10,633 nt of DNA from positions 1 to 10,633 of the forward strand of contig JAISTJ010000021.1 of assembly GCA_031272655.1 (NCBI GenBank). Reading direction: 5' to 3'. Positions within the stretch are counted from its first letter, which is position 1. Each line of letters opens with the position of its first letter. Shown one piece after another: positions 1-6,301 of this stretch. Source of the DNA: Tannerella sp. (GTDB lineage Bacteria; Bacteroidota; Bacteroidia; Bacteroidales; Tannerellaceae). The notes under the pieces were generated by a model. The model made no database searches. It saw only the letters and a program-made list of their open reading frames with translations, and had not been told where the DNA came from. Made by a program: the position numbers and the translations under genes.

Positions 1-555
1 ATATCCAAGCATCCGTGCGGCGGTCGCTACATTGCCGGCCTCCAATTCGCGGCGGATAACCGATGAGCTGACTACCTGCTCCCCATCGCTGTATGGCGTC
101 GCTTTTTTGATGACCATCCCGCTTTCGGAGCCGTATCTTACGTATTCATCAAATCCTTCGCGCCTCTGATGACCGAAACGATGATCGTGTCCAATCAGTA
201 ACGCTCTGATATTTAGTTGATTATAGAGTATCTCCTTAATAAACTGTTCGGCTGAAAATTGCGCTAACTCAGGCGTAAAATCAAGCACAAAGGCGTAATC
301 AATGCCCGTATCCGACAGCAGATCAATCTTTTCTTCAAAAGTATTCAGCAGTAATGGCTGATAATCAGAGTGCAGCACAATTCGAGGGTGTGTAGTAAAA
401 GTAACGACTGCCGACGGTAAACCGAGTGAACGGGCAAAAGTTTGCAACTCGCCGAACAAAAAACGATGTCCGCAATGCACCCCGTCAAAAAAACCAACTG
501 TCGCAGCTGTGGCTGTAATATTCAGATCTTTTTTGTTTTCAAATACTTTCATCAT
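1..555 (-). CDS. ribF: Bifunctional riboflavin kinase / FAD synthetase, N-terminal part (runs off left edge)
   Basis: RibF phosphorylates riboflavin to FMN and adenylylates FMN to FAD in the cytoplasm. The 185 codons present cover the N-terminal FMN adenylyltransferase domain; the family is about 310 residues, so the C-terminal riboflavin kinase domain lies outside the window. Visible motifs are the nucleotide-binding GFFDGVHCGH at residues 21-30 (HxGH-type), VTFTTHPR at 51-58, IGHDHRFGHQR at 121-131 and the SSSVIRRELEAG block at 164-174. The gene begins with two consecutive ATG codons (555 and 552); either could be the start, and no clear ribosome binding site decides between them. A TAnnTTTG promoter element lies 16 bases upstream, giving a very short leader. 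It is divergent from the DUF1080 gene. The frame is open to the edge with no stop or frameshift. The assignment is secure from motifs. Confidence 0.95.
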   Translation of the reverse strand, partial: MMKVFENKKDLNITATAATVGFFDGVHCGHRFLFGELQTFARSLGLPSAVVTFTTHPRIVLHSDYQPLLLNTFEEKIDLLSDTGIDYAFVLDFTPELAQFSAEQFIKEILYNQLNIRALLIGHDHRFGHQRREGFDEYVRYGSESGMVIKKATPYSDGEQVVSSSVIRRELEAGNVATAARMLGY

Positions 556-570
556 CCTGAATTGAGGGTA

Positions 571-578
571 CAAAGTTA
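571..578 (-). promoter_or_regulatory. Promoter -7 element for ribF
   Basis: On the minus strand this reads TAACTTTG, a perfect match to the Bacteroidetes -7 consensus TAnnTTTG. Transcription would begin about 7 bases further on, leaving a leader of roughly 10 bases before the ribF ATG. No clear TTTG -33 element is seen at the expected distance; the upstream stretch is A/T-rich. Confidence 0.55.
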
Positions 579-618
579 AAAAAAATCTTCCGAATATCAC
601 ATTAAAAGAAAAAATACG

Positions 619-626
619 TACATTTG
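619..626 (+). promoter_or_regulatory. Promoter -7 element for the DUF1080 gene
   Basis: TACATTTG matches the Bacteroidetes -7 consensus TAnnTTTG and lies 27 bases before the DUF1080 start codon, so the leader would be about 20 bases. The -33 region lacks a clear TTTG. It faces away from the ribF -7 element 40 bases to the left, so the 97-base gap holds two back-to-back promoters and little else. Confidence 0.55.
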
Positions 627-652
627 CGGAATAATTTTAAAATGAAACAAAC

Positions 653-1471
653 ATGAAAACGATTTCTAATTCATTGATTGTGTTGGCGTTAATATTATGC
701 GCCTTTACTGCCGGCGACAAGCCGGTTGATTTATCCGGCAATGAAACAGGTATGCTTCAGTACAAACAGGCTGAAGAAGAGGAAGATGTCCCTAATACCC
801 TTTCCGACAGCGAAAAAGCTGCCGGATGGAAGCTTCTTTTTGACGGCAAAACATCGGCAGGATGGCGTGGAGCGCTGAAAGAATCTTTTCCGGCCGAAGG
901 CTGGACTATTGCTGACGGAGCCATTACCATTCATGCCGGAGGTAATTCCGCGCATGGAGGCGACATCGTTTCGGTTGATGAATACTCGGCTTTTGAGCTG
1001 AAAGTGGATTTCAAAATCACGAAAGGAGCTAACAGCGGGATAAAATATTTTGTTATAGAAAGCGAGAAACATCCGGGCGCTGTGTTTGGGCTTGAATATC
1101 AGGTACTTGATGATGACGAACATCCTGACGCCAAACTTTTCACTACCTTTCCTGGCAGTCGCCGCTGTGCAGGTTTGTACGACCTTATCAAGCCGGAAAA
1201 TGTCCGTTTTAACGGGATAGGACAATGGAATCAGGCTATTATCAAAGTGTTCCCGAACAATCATGTGGAACACTGGCTCAACGGTTTCAAGACGTTGGAG
1301 TATGAGCGCGGCTCGGAGGCGTTCAGGGCGTTGATTAAAGGCAGCAAGTACGTCGAGCCGTCATACAATGCCGACGGTCCTTTCGGCGAAGCTCCCAAAG
1401 GACATATTTTGTTGCAGGATCACGGCGATGAAGTGTCCTACCGCAACATAAAAATCAAGATTTTGGATTAG
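653..1471 (+). CDS. Secreted DUF1080 / 3-keto-disaccharide hydrolase family protein
   Basis: The 272-residue protein has an N-terminal hydrophobic segment (residues 7-21) that looks like a signal peptide, then an acidic linker with EEEED at 41-45, then one DUF1080 domain (PF06439) from about 57 to 270. Family landmarks are GWKLLFDGKTSAGW (58-71), ELKVDFKITKGANSGI (115-130), GLEYQVLDDDEH (146-157), HWLNG (207-211) and the closing LLQDHGDEVSYRNI (253-266). The fold is a concanavalin-like beta-sandwich; members have been linked to hydrolysis of 3-keto-glycosides made by a partner oxidoreductase. The substrate here cannot be read from sequence, and no oxidoreductase, SusC/D pair or regulator is adjacent. 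Cys16 follows LIL rather than a standard lipobox, so lipoprotein status is uncertain. Start at 653 gives the complete signal peptide. The stop abuts the convergent tRNA. Confidence 0.9.
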   Translation: MKTISNSLIVLALILCAFTAGDKPVDLSGNETGMLQYKQAEEEEDVPNTLSDSEKAAGWKLLFDGKTSAGWRGALKESFPAEGWTIADGAITIHAGGNSAHGGDIVSVDEYSAFELKVDFKITKGANSGIKYFVIESEKHPGAVFGLEYQVLDDDEHPDAKLFTTFPGSRRCAGLYDLIKPENVRFNGIGQWNQAIIKVFPNNHVEHWLNGFKTLEYERGSEAFRALIKGSKYVEPSYNADGPFGEAPKGHILLQDHGDEVSYRNIKIKILD

Positions 1472-1545
1472 TGATTCCGGTGCGACTCGAACGCACGACC
1501 CACAGCTTAGAAGGCTGTTGCTCTATCCAACTGAGCTACGGAACC
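1472..1545 (-). tRNA. tRNA-Arg, anticodon UCU
   Basis: A full cloverleaf of 74 bases folds on the minus strand. The acceptor stem is GGTTCCG with CGGAATC (one G-U pair), the D stem is GCTC/GAGC, the anticodon stem ACAGC/GCTGT encloses loop CTTCTAA with anticodon TCT, and the T arm is GTGCG-TTCGAGT-CGCAC. The discriminator base is A. It decodes AGA and AGG arginine codons. The 3' CCA is not encoded (the next bases are CTA), so it must be added by the CCA-adding enzyme. The 3' end touches the stop codon of the convergent DUF1080 gene. It lies downstream of hppA on the same strand but has its own promoter-like sequence. Confidence 0.97.
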
Positions 1546-1561
1546 CCGCCTTTTCGGGGCG

Positions 1562-1594
1562 CAAAGGTAACTGTTTTTTTTCTTTTTATTGAAA
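1562..1594 (-). promoter_or_regulatory. Promoter for tRNA-Arg
   Basis: On the minus strand TTTC (1594-1591) and TACCTTTG (1569-1562) are spaced by 21 bases. The -7 part is a perfect TAnnTTTG, and the -33 part is one base off the TTTG consensus. Initiation near 1555 would give a leader of about 10 bases before the mature tRNA 5' end. The spacer is almost pure A/T. The C/G-rich stretch between the promoter and the tRNA can form a small CCCCG/CGGGG hairpin. Confidence 0.6.
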
Positions 1595-1608
1595 AAATTA
1601 CCTGTTTT

Positions 1609-3810
1609 TTATCCCAGCAGGCTATGAACCGCCGTAAGCCCTGCCATGACTATTGAGACCATGCTCATCAGTTTGATAAGGATGTTGAGCGACGGACCGG
1701 ACGTGTCTTTGAACGGGTCGCCGACGGTGTCGCCAACGACGGTAGCCTTGTGGCAGTCGGAGCCTTTGCCGCCGTAGTTGCCTTCCTCGATATGTTTCTT
1801 TGCGTTATCCCATGCGCCGCCGGCGTTAGCCATAAAGACGGCGAGTACGAAGCCTGCTCCCAGACCGCCTGTCAGCAGTCCCAGCACTCCCGGAACGCCG
1901 AAAATCAAGCCGGTAAGGATAGGCACGATGATAGCGAGCAGCGAGGGCAGCAGCATCTCGCGTTGAGCGCCTTTGGTGGAAATCTCCACGCAGCGGGCGT
2001 AGTCAGGCTCGGCTTCGCCTTCCATTATACCTTTGATGGTACGGAACTGTCGGCGCACCTCTTCTACCATGTGCTGTGCGGCGCGACCTACCGCGTTCAT
2101 CGTCAAGCCGCAGAACAGGAACGCCATCATAGAGCCGATGAAGATGCCCACCAATACGATAGGGTTCATCAGCGAGACGTTGAAATGCGTCATAAAATCC
2201 TGAAACGAAGCGGTTGCCGTGTCCACGACATCTTTGCCGACGGTGATTGTAGTCTCGCCGACGCGCAGCAGAGCGATTTTTATCTCCTCTATATACGAAG
2301 CGAGCAGAGCCAAAGCGGTAAGCGCGGCAGAGCCTATTGCGAAGCCCTTACCGGTAGCGGCGGTAGTGTTACCCAGCGCGTCAAGGGCGTCGGTACGCTG
2401 GCGCACTTCCTTACCCAGATGGCTCATCTCGGCATTACCGCCCGCATTGTCGGCAATAGGACCGTAAGCGTCGGTAGCAAGCGTGATGCCAAGCGTAGAA
2501 AGCATACCCACAGCGGCGATGGCGATGCCGTACAGACCTGTAACGATGTTCTGGGCTGAAAGCATGTTTGCCACATCGAAGTTGATAGCCGAAAGGAAAG
2601 CCAGAATAATCGCCAGACTGATGGTTATCACCGGAATAGCGGTTGAGATGAAGCCAAGCCCTATGCCGGAGATGATGACCGTAGCAGGTCCCGTCTGCGA
2701 ACTCTCGGCTATCTTGCGCGTCGGCTTGTAACTGTGCGAAGTGTAATATTCGGTAGCCTGACCGATGATAATGCCCGCCACAAGCCCTACAACGACGGAG
2801 AACGAGATGCCCACCCAGTTCTGGATTTGCAGCGCGTAAAGTATGCCGAAGGTTGCAATAGTTATCAGCAGCGAACTGATATTCACGCCCTTGCTGAGCG
2901 AGCCGAGCAGTTGTTTCATCGTCGCGCCCTCTTTGGTGCGTACTAAGAAAATACCTGCTATTGAGAGTATTACGCCGATGGAGGCGATGAGCATCGGGGC
3001 GAAAACTGCTTTGAGTTGCATTTCGGGGTTGAAAGCGAAAGCCGCTGCGCCGAGCGCCGCCGTAGCGAGGATAGAGCCGCAGTACGATTCATAGAGGTCG
3101 GCGCCCATACCGGCAACGTCGCCCACGTTATCGCCCACATTATCAGCAATAGTAGCGGGGTTGCGGGGGTCGTCTTCGGGTATGCCCGCTTCGACCTTGC
3201 CAACCAAATCGGCGCCAACGTCTGCCGCCTTAGTATATATACCGCCGCCGACGCGGGCAAAGAGCGCCTGCGTAGAGGCTCCCATGCCGAAGGTCAGCAT
3301 AGTGGTAGTGATAATCATCAGTTTATGCCCTCCGTCGTCTGCAATAAAGTGATTAAGAATGAGATACCAGAGGGAAATGTCTAACAGACCCAACCCTACG
3401 ACGGTAAGCCCCATCACTGCGCCGGAGCGGAAAGCCACCTGCAAGCCGCTGTTGAGCGACGAGCGTGCTGCATTGGCGGTACGCGCCGAGGCGTAGGTCG
3501 CCGTTTTCATCCCGAAGAAGCCGGCCAGACCCGAAAAGAAGCCGCCGGTAAGGAAGGCGAAAGGCACCCAGCCGTTCTGCAGGTTGAGGAAGTACATGAT
3601 AGCGAAGAGGATAGCGAGCGAGATGAACACAAAAGTAACGACCTTGTACTGCTGCCGCAGGTAAGCCATAGCGCCCTTGCGGACGTGCAGCGCTATTTTT
3701 TTCATCGTGTCGGTACCCTCGTCTTTCTTCATCATGTCGCGGAAGAAATACGCTGCGAACCCCAGCCCAATGACCGAAGCCGCTAAAACAAAAAAGATTG
3801 TATGTTCCAT
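1609..3810 (-). CDS. hppA: Membrane-bound ion-pumping pyrophosphatase (K+-dependent, probable Na+/H+ type)
   Basis: This 733-residue integral membrane protein hydrolyses PPi and pumps cations out of the cytoplasm, recovering energy from PPi released by biosynthesis. Many hydrophobic segments are visible, consistent with the family's 16 helices. The catalytic block is at about 196-243: [11 protein letters not shown] (197-207), the aspartate-rich DNVGDNVGD (223-231) and DLYESY with Glu241, the gate glutamate position of Na+-type pumps. C-terminal substrate ligands appear as [11 protein letters not shown] (662-672) and [14 protein letters not shown] (693-706). Ala484 and Gly487 in [10 protein letters not shown] mark the K+-dependent class; K+-independent enzymes have Lys at the first of these. 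Thr88, Phe92, Asp144 and Met176 resemble the four-residue signature reported for the Na+,H+-pumping subfamily of Bacteroides. The gene starts 21 bases after the rho stop and is probably co-transcribed with it. It looks intact and rather GC-rich. Confidence 0.97.
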   Translation of the reverse strand: MEHTIFFVLAASVIGLGFAAYFFRDMMKKDEGTDTMKKIALHVRKGAMAYLRQQYKVVTFVFISLAILFAIMYFLNLQNGWVPFAFLTGGFFSGLAGFFGMKTATYASARTANAARSSLNSGLQVAFRSGAVMGLTVVGLGLLDISLWYLILNHFIADDGGHKLMIITTTMLTFGMGASTQALFARVGGGIYTKAADVGADLVGKVEAGIPEDDPRNPATIADNVGDNVGDVAGMGADLYESYCGSILATAALGAAAFAFNPEMQLKAVFAPMLIASIGVILSIAGIFLVRTKEGATMKQLLGSLSKGVNISSLLITIATFGILYALQIQNWVGISFSVVVGLVAGIIIGQATEYYTSHSYKPTRKIAESSQTGPATVIISGIGLGFISTAIPVITISLAIILAFLSAINFDVANMLSAQNIVTGLYGIAIAAVGMLSTLGITLATDAYGPIADNAGGNAEMSHLGKEVRQRTDALDALGNTTAATGKGFAIGSAALTALALLASYIEEIKIALLRVGETTITVGKDVVDTATASFQDFMTHFNVSLMNPIVLVGIFIGSMMAFLFCGLTMNAVGRAAQHMVEEVRRQFRTIKGIMEGEAEPDYARCVEISTKGAQREMLLPSLLAIIVPILTGLIFGVPGVLGLLTGGLGAGFVLAVFMANAGGAWDNAKKHIEEGNYGGKGSDCHKATVVGDTVGDPFKDTSGPSLNILIKLMSMVSIVMAGLTAVHSLLG

Positions 3811-3831
3811 ATTAAATTGATTTTTAAGATA

Positions 3832-6126
3832 TTAACCGTTCATAGATGCGAGGAACTCCGGATTATCCACAGTGTTATCCATCTGTTTTTTAACAAATTC
3901 CATAGCTTCAATAGAGTTCATGTCGGACAGATACTTACGCAGCACCCACATACGGTTAATAGTCTGCTCGTCTTGCAGCAGATCGTCGCGGCGTGTGCTT
4001 GAAGCGATGATATCAACAGCAGGATAGATGCGCTTGTTCGACAGTTTGCGGTCGAGCTGCAACTCCATGTTGCCGGTGCCTTTAAATTCCTCGAAGATGA
4101 CTTCGTCCATTTTCGAACCGGTCTCTGTTAATGCGGTTGCAAGTATAGTCAGGCTGCCGCCGTTTTCAATGTTACGGGCTGCTCCGAAGAAACGCTTTGG
4201 CTTCTGGAGCGCGTTGGCGTCCACACCTCCAGACAAAACCTTGCCGGATGCCGGCTGTACGGTATTGTACGCGCGAGCGAGGCGGGTGATTGAATCAAGC
4301 AGGATAACTACGTCGTGCCCACATTCTACAAGGCGTTTCGCCTTGTTTATAACAATGTCGGCTATCTTGACATGACGGTCGGCAGGCTCGTCGAAAGTAG
4401 ATGCAATTACCTCAGCATCAACGCTTCTCGCCATATCGGTTACTTCCTCAGGACGCTCGTCAATAAGCAGCACAATCATATAAACTTCAGGATGATTGTA
4501 TGCTATAGCATTGGCTATATCCTTGAGTAACATGGTTTTACCTGTCTTAGGCTGGGCTACTATAAGTCCGCGCTGACCTTTGCCGATAGGCGAAAAGAGG
4601 TCAACAACGCGCACCGAGATGCGATCGTAAACTTTCGGCGACATTCTTTCCGTAAGATGGAATTTTTCATCCGGGAAAAGCGGCGTCAAATGGTCAAACG
4701 GCACGCGGTCACGCACTTCTTCCGGCAGTAAACCGTTGATTTTGTCCACTTTAACCAAGGGGAAGAATTTCTCCCCTTCTTTCGGCAATCGTATAGGGCC
4801 TTCTACCAAGTCGCCCGTTTTAAGGCCAAAAAGCTTTATTTGCGCCTGTGACAGGTAGATATCGTCGGGTGACGACAGGTAGTTGAAGTCGGGTGAACGC
4901 AGGAAACCGTATCCGTCAGGCATTATTTCCAAAACGCCGGAACCGATAAGGATACCGTCGAAATTATAGGAATCATCAACTGTTTCCATCGGCGGCAACA
5001 CAGCTGCACGCTGATTATTATTGTTCTGGAATTGTTTCGCTTGTTGCTGATTTTTAGCTTTTTGCTGACCGTTTGTCGCCTCCGCTTTCGGTTGTTTCGG
5101 CTCAACGGGCGCTATCGGCAAAATCTGGTCAAGCACGGATGAAGTTTCCCTGTTGTGCCTGAAGATAATACGCTTAGGCTCAATAGGTTGCGCCGATTCG
5201 GGCTGTACGGCGGCGGGCTGTTCTGCAACGGGAATTTCCGGCGCTTCAAGCTGCGCTTCGGCGATAATATCCGGAGCAGCAACGTTTTCAAGTGCTGGCG
5301 GCGTTACGGCGGGTTGTACCGTCGGTGTAGCCGGACGCGGCGTGTCGGCGTTGTCTTTGCGCAGGAAAGTAACTCTCTGCGGTTGAGGCTGTTGTGGTTG
5401 CTGTGGCTGGTTCGCCTGCTGTTGAGACTGGTTGTTGAGCTTAATCTGCTTGTTTTGAGGCTGTTGTTGATGTGATTCGCTTGCTGAATCTGCCTTTTCT
5501 TTTCTGGGACGTCCCCTCTTGGTTTTTTGAATGGTTAGTTGAGAGGCAGTTTGCTGGGGAACAGACTGTGTTGCAGTCAGTTCCTTAACAACCGTTGCTT
5601 CAACCGCTGCTTCGGCCGGCGTTGTTTCCGGAACCGAAGCCGTAACTTTATCCGGAGCCTCAAACGGCAACTCGTTTTGAGTGGCGGAATCGGGCGTTGA
5701 AGCCGTTTCGTTTGCAGGTGTCTCTACGGATGTATGCTTCGGCGGCCGTCCGCGGCGTCTTGTAGAAGGTTGATTATCAGTGCCTTCGTCTTTTTTGCTT
5801 TCGATGGAGGCTGAAGTCTGTGATACCGCAGTAGTAGCCTGCGAAGCGGAAGACTGTGCTCCTGCGGCAGGCGTTGCACCATGTTGAGCGGGCTTCCTGT
5901 CGCTTTTCTGCTGATTGTTTTTCTTCTTCTGGGTTCTCTTTTCCCTCATTCTGGCTTCTTTTTCGACTTGTCTGCCGGCCCATGAAATGGCCTGCTCATC
6001 AAGGATTTTATAAACCAGCTCTTCTTTGTTCAGAGATTTGATCTTGTGTATGCCCAAAGTCTCTGCAATCTCCTGTAATTCAGGCAGTTCTTTCTCGTTT
6101 AATTCAAGAATGTTGTATTTCTGCAT
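3832..6126 (-). CDS. rho: Transcription termination factor Rho with long disordered insertion
   Basis: Rho is the hexameric RNA-dependent ATPase that releases transcripts. At 764 residues it is far longer than the 419 residues of E. coli Rho. Order: Rho_N helical domain (about 1-50), a low-complexity insertion rich in Q, N, P, A, T and charged residues (about 52-385), cold-shock RNA-binding domain (about 388-465, with DGYGFLR at 404-410), and RecA-like ATPase (about 475-750). ATPase landmarks are Walker A QPKTGKT (525-531), LLIDERPEE (553-561), Walker B VVILLDS (606-612), the Q-loop SGKVLSGGV (627-635), the R-loop [17 protein letters not shown] (669-685) and [12 protein letters not shown] (692-703). 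Walker A has Thr528 where E. coli has Ala. The insertion holds two AT-hook-like cores (RRRGRPPK 123-130, KRGRPRK 203-209) and a QP-repeat tract (240-250). The disordered region of Bacteroides thetaiotaomicron Rho has been reported to drive phase separation. The start is AT-rich without a Shine-Dalgarno. Confidence 0.98.
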   Translation of the reverse strand: MQKYNILELNEKELPELQEIAETLGIHKIKSLNKEELVYKILDEQAISWAGRQVEKEARMREKRTQKKKNNQQKSDRKPAQHGATPAAGAQSSASQATTAVSQTSASIESKKDEGTDNQPSTRRRGRPPKHTSVETPANETASTPDSATQNELPFEAPDKVTASVPETTPAEAAVEATVVKELTATQSVPQQTASQLTIQKTKRGRPRKEKADSASESHQQQPQNKQIKLNNQSQQQANQPQQPQQPQPQRVTFLRKDNADTPRPATPTVQPAVTPPALENVAAPDIIAEAQLEAPEIPVAEQPAAVQPESAQPIEPKRIIFRHNRETSSVLDQILPIAPVEPKQPKAEATNGQQKAKNQQQAKQFQNNNNQRAAVLPPMETVDDSYNFDGILIGSGVLEIMPDGYGFLRSPDFNYLSSPDDIYLSQAQIKLFGLKTGDLVEGPIRLPKEGEKFFPLVKVDKINGLLPEEVRDRVPFDHLTPLFPDEKFHLTERMSPKVYDRISVRVVDLFSPIGKGQRGLIVAQPKTGKTMLLKDIANAIAYNHPEVYMIVLLIDERPEEVTDMARSVDAEVIASTFDEPADRHVKIADIVINKAKRLVECGHDVVILLDSITRLARAYNTVQPASGKVLSGGVDANALQKPKRFFGAARNIENGGSLTILATALTETGSKMDEVIFEEFKGTGNMELQLDRKLSNKRIYPAVDIIASSTRRDDLLQDEQTINRMWVLRKYLSDMNSIEAMEFVKKQMDNTVDNPEFLASMNG

Positions 6127-6259
6127 ATAAAAATAATGTATTGAATTTCAAATATTTATTAAGCAATCGTTATCCTGTTGTATATCTACACGCTTGTCTT
6201 TGTTTGCAAAAAAAAATGTGGATTTTTTAAACCGGTAAGTTTAAGCTTGAGTAATAATT
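6127..6259 (-). promoter_or_regulatory. Long 5' leader of rho
   Basis: If transcription starts about 7 bases after the -7 element, the rho mRNA has an untranslated leader of about 130 bases, much longer than the 10-40 bases inferred for the other promoters here. It contains two overlapping inverted repeats in the minus-strand RNA: UUAAAC/GUUUAA (6244-6239 with 6232-6227) and AAAAAAU/AUUUUUU with a 4-base loop (6228-6222 with 6217-6211), the second ending in a run of nine U. I see no open reading frame of note and no known riboswitch. Rho autoregulates through its leader in E. coli; a similar role here is only inference. Confidence 0.45.
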
Positions 6260-6282
6260 CCGCCGCAAAGATACGAATTATT
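6253..6282. repeat. 8-base inverted repeat bracketing the rho -7 element
   Basis: AATAATTC (6253-6260) and GAATTATT (6275-6282) are perfect inverted copies separated by 14 bases, and the TAnnTTTG -7 element of rho lies wholly inside the spacer. The half-site centres are 22 bases apart, about two helical turns, as expected for a dimeric DNA-binding protein. The arms are A/T-rich in an A/T-rich region, so chance is possible. In minus-strand RNA initiated at this promoter the upstream arm would not be transcribed, so it is not a terminator of the rho message. Confidence 0.4.
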
Positions 6283-6298
6283 TTTTAAAAACTGCAAA
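6266..6298 (-). promoter_or_regulatory. Promoter for rho (-33 and -7)
   Basis: On the minus strand TTTG (6298-6295), 21 bases, then TATCTTTG (6273-6266). Both elements match the Bacteroidetes consensus (TTTG and TAnnTTTG) at the usual spacing, making this the best promoter in the window. It begins 4 bases beyond the tilS stop codon, so rho and hppA can be expressed separately from the upstream operon. Confidence 0.7.
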
Positions 6299-6301
6299 TT
6301 T

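Noticed and set aside
731..1273. 180-codon minus-strand open frame inside the DUF1080 gene
   Set aside because: Shadow of the plus-strand gene, which has clear family motifs; the antisense protein shows no recognisable domain.
1544..1559. CCCCG/CGGGG hairpin followed 12 bases later by a T-rich run, as a plus-strand terminator for DUF1080
   Set aside because: The stem is only 5 bases and the T run is not adjacent; it lies between the tRNA and its promoter, so it is more likely part of the tRNA leader.
1592..1610. A6/T6 inverted repeat at the hppA stop, as a terminator
   Set aside because: All A/T stem, overlaps the stop codon, and no strong following U run; too weak to call.
1571..1612. Near-repeat of CTGTTTTTT at 1571 and 1602 as a possible attachment or duplicated site
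   Set aside because: Very short, dominated by T runs, with no integrase or second copy across the tRNA.
1471..1656. 61-codon plus-strand open frame after the DUF1080 gene
   Set aside because: It runs through the antisense of tRNA-Arg and the end of hppA; not a plausible protein.
1750..2559. Long plus-strand open frame (269 codons) and several shorter ones opposite hppA
   Set aside because: Antisense shadows caused by the GC-rich codon use of hppA; the composition is His/Ala/Gln-rich with no domain.
5153..5475. Plus-strand frames rich in Gly/Ala/Cys or Leu/Arg opposite the Rho insertion
   Set aside because: Products of reading the low-complexity QP/AT-rich coding region backwards.
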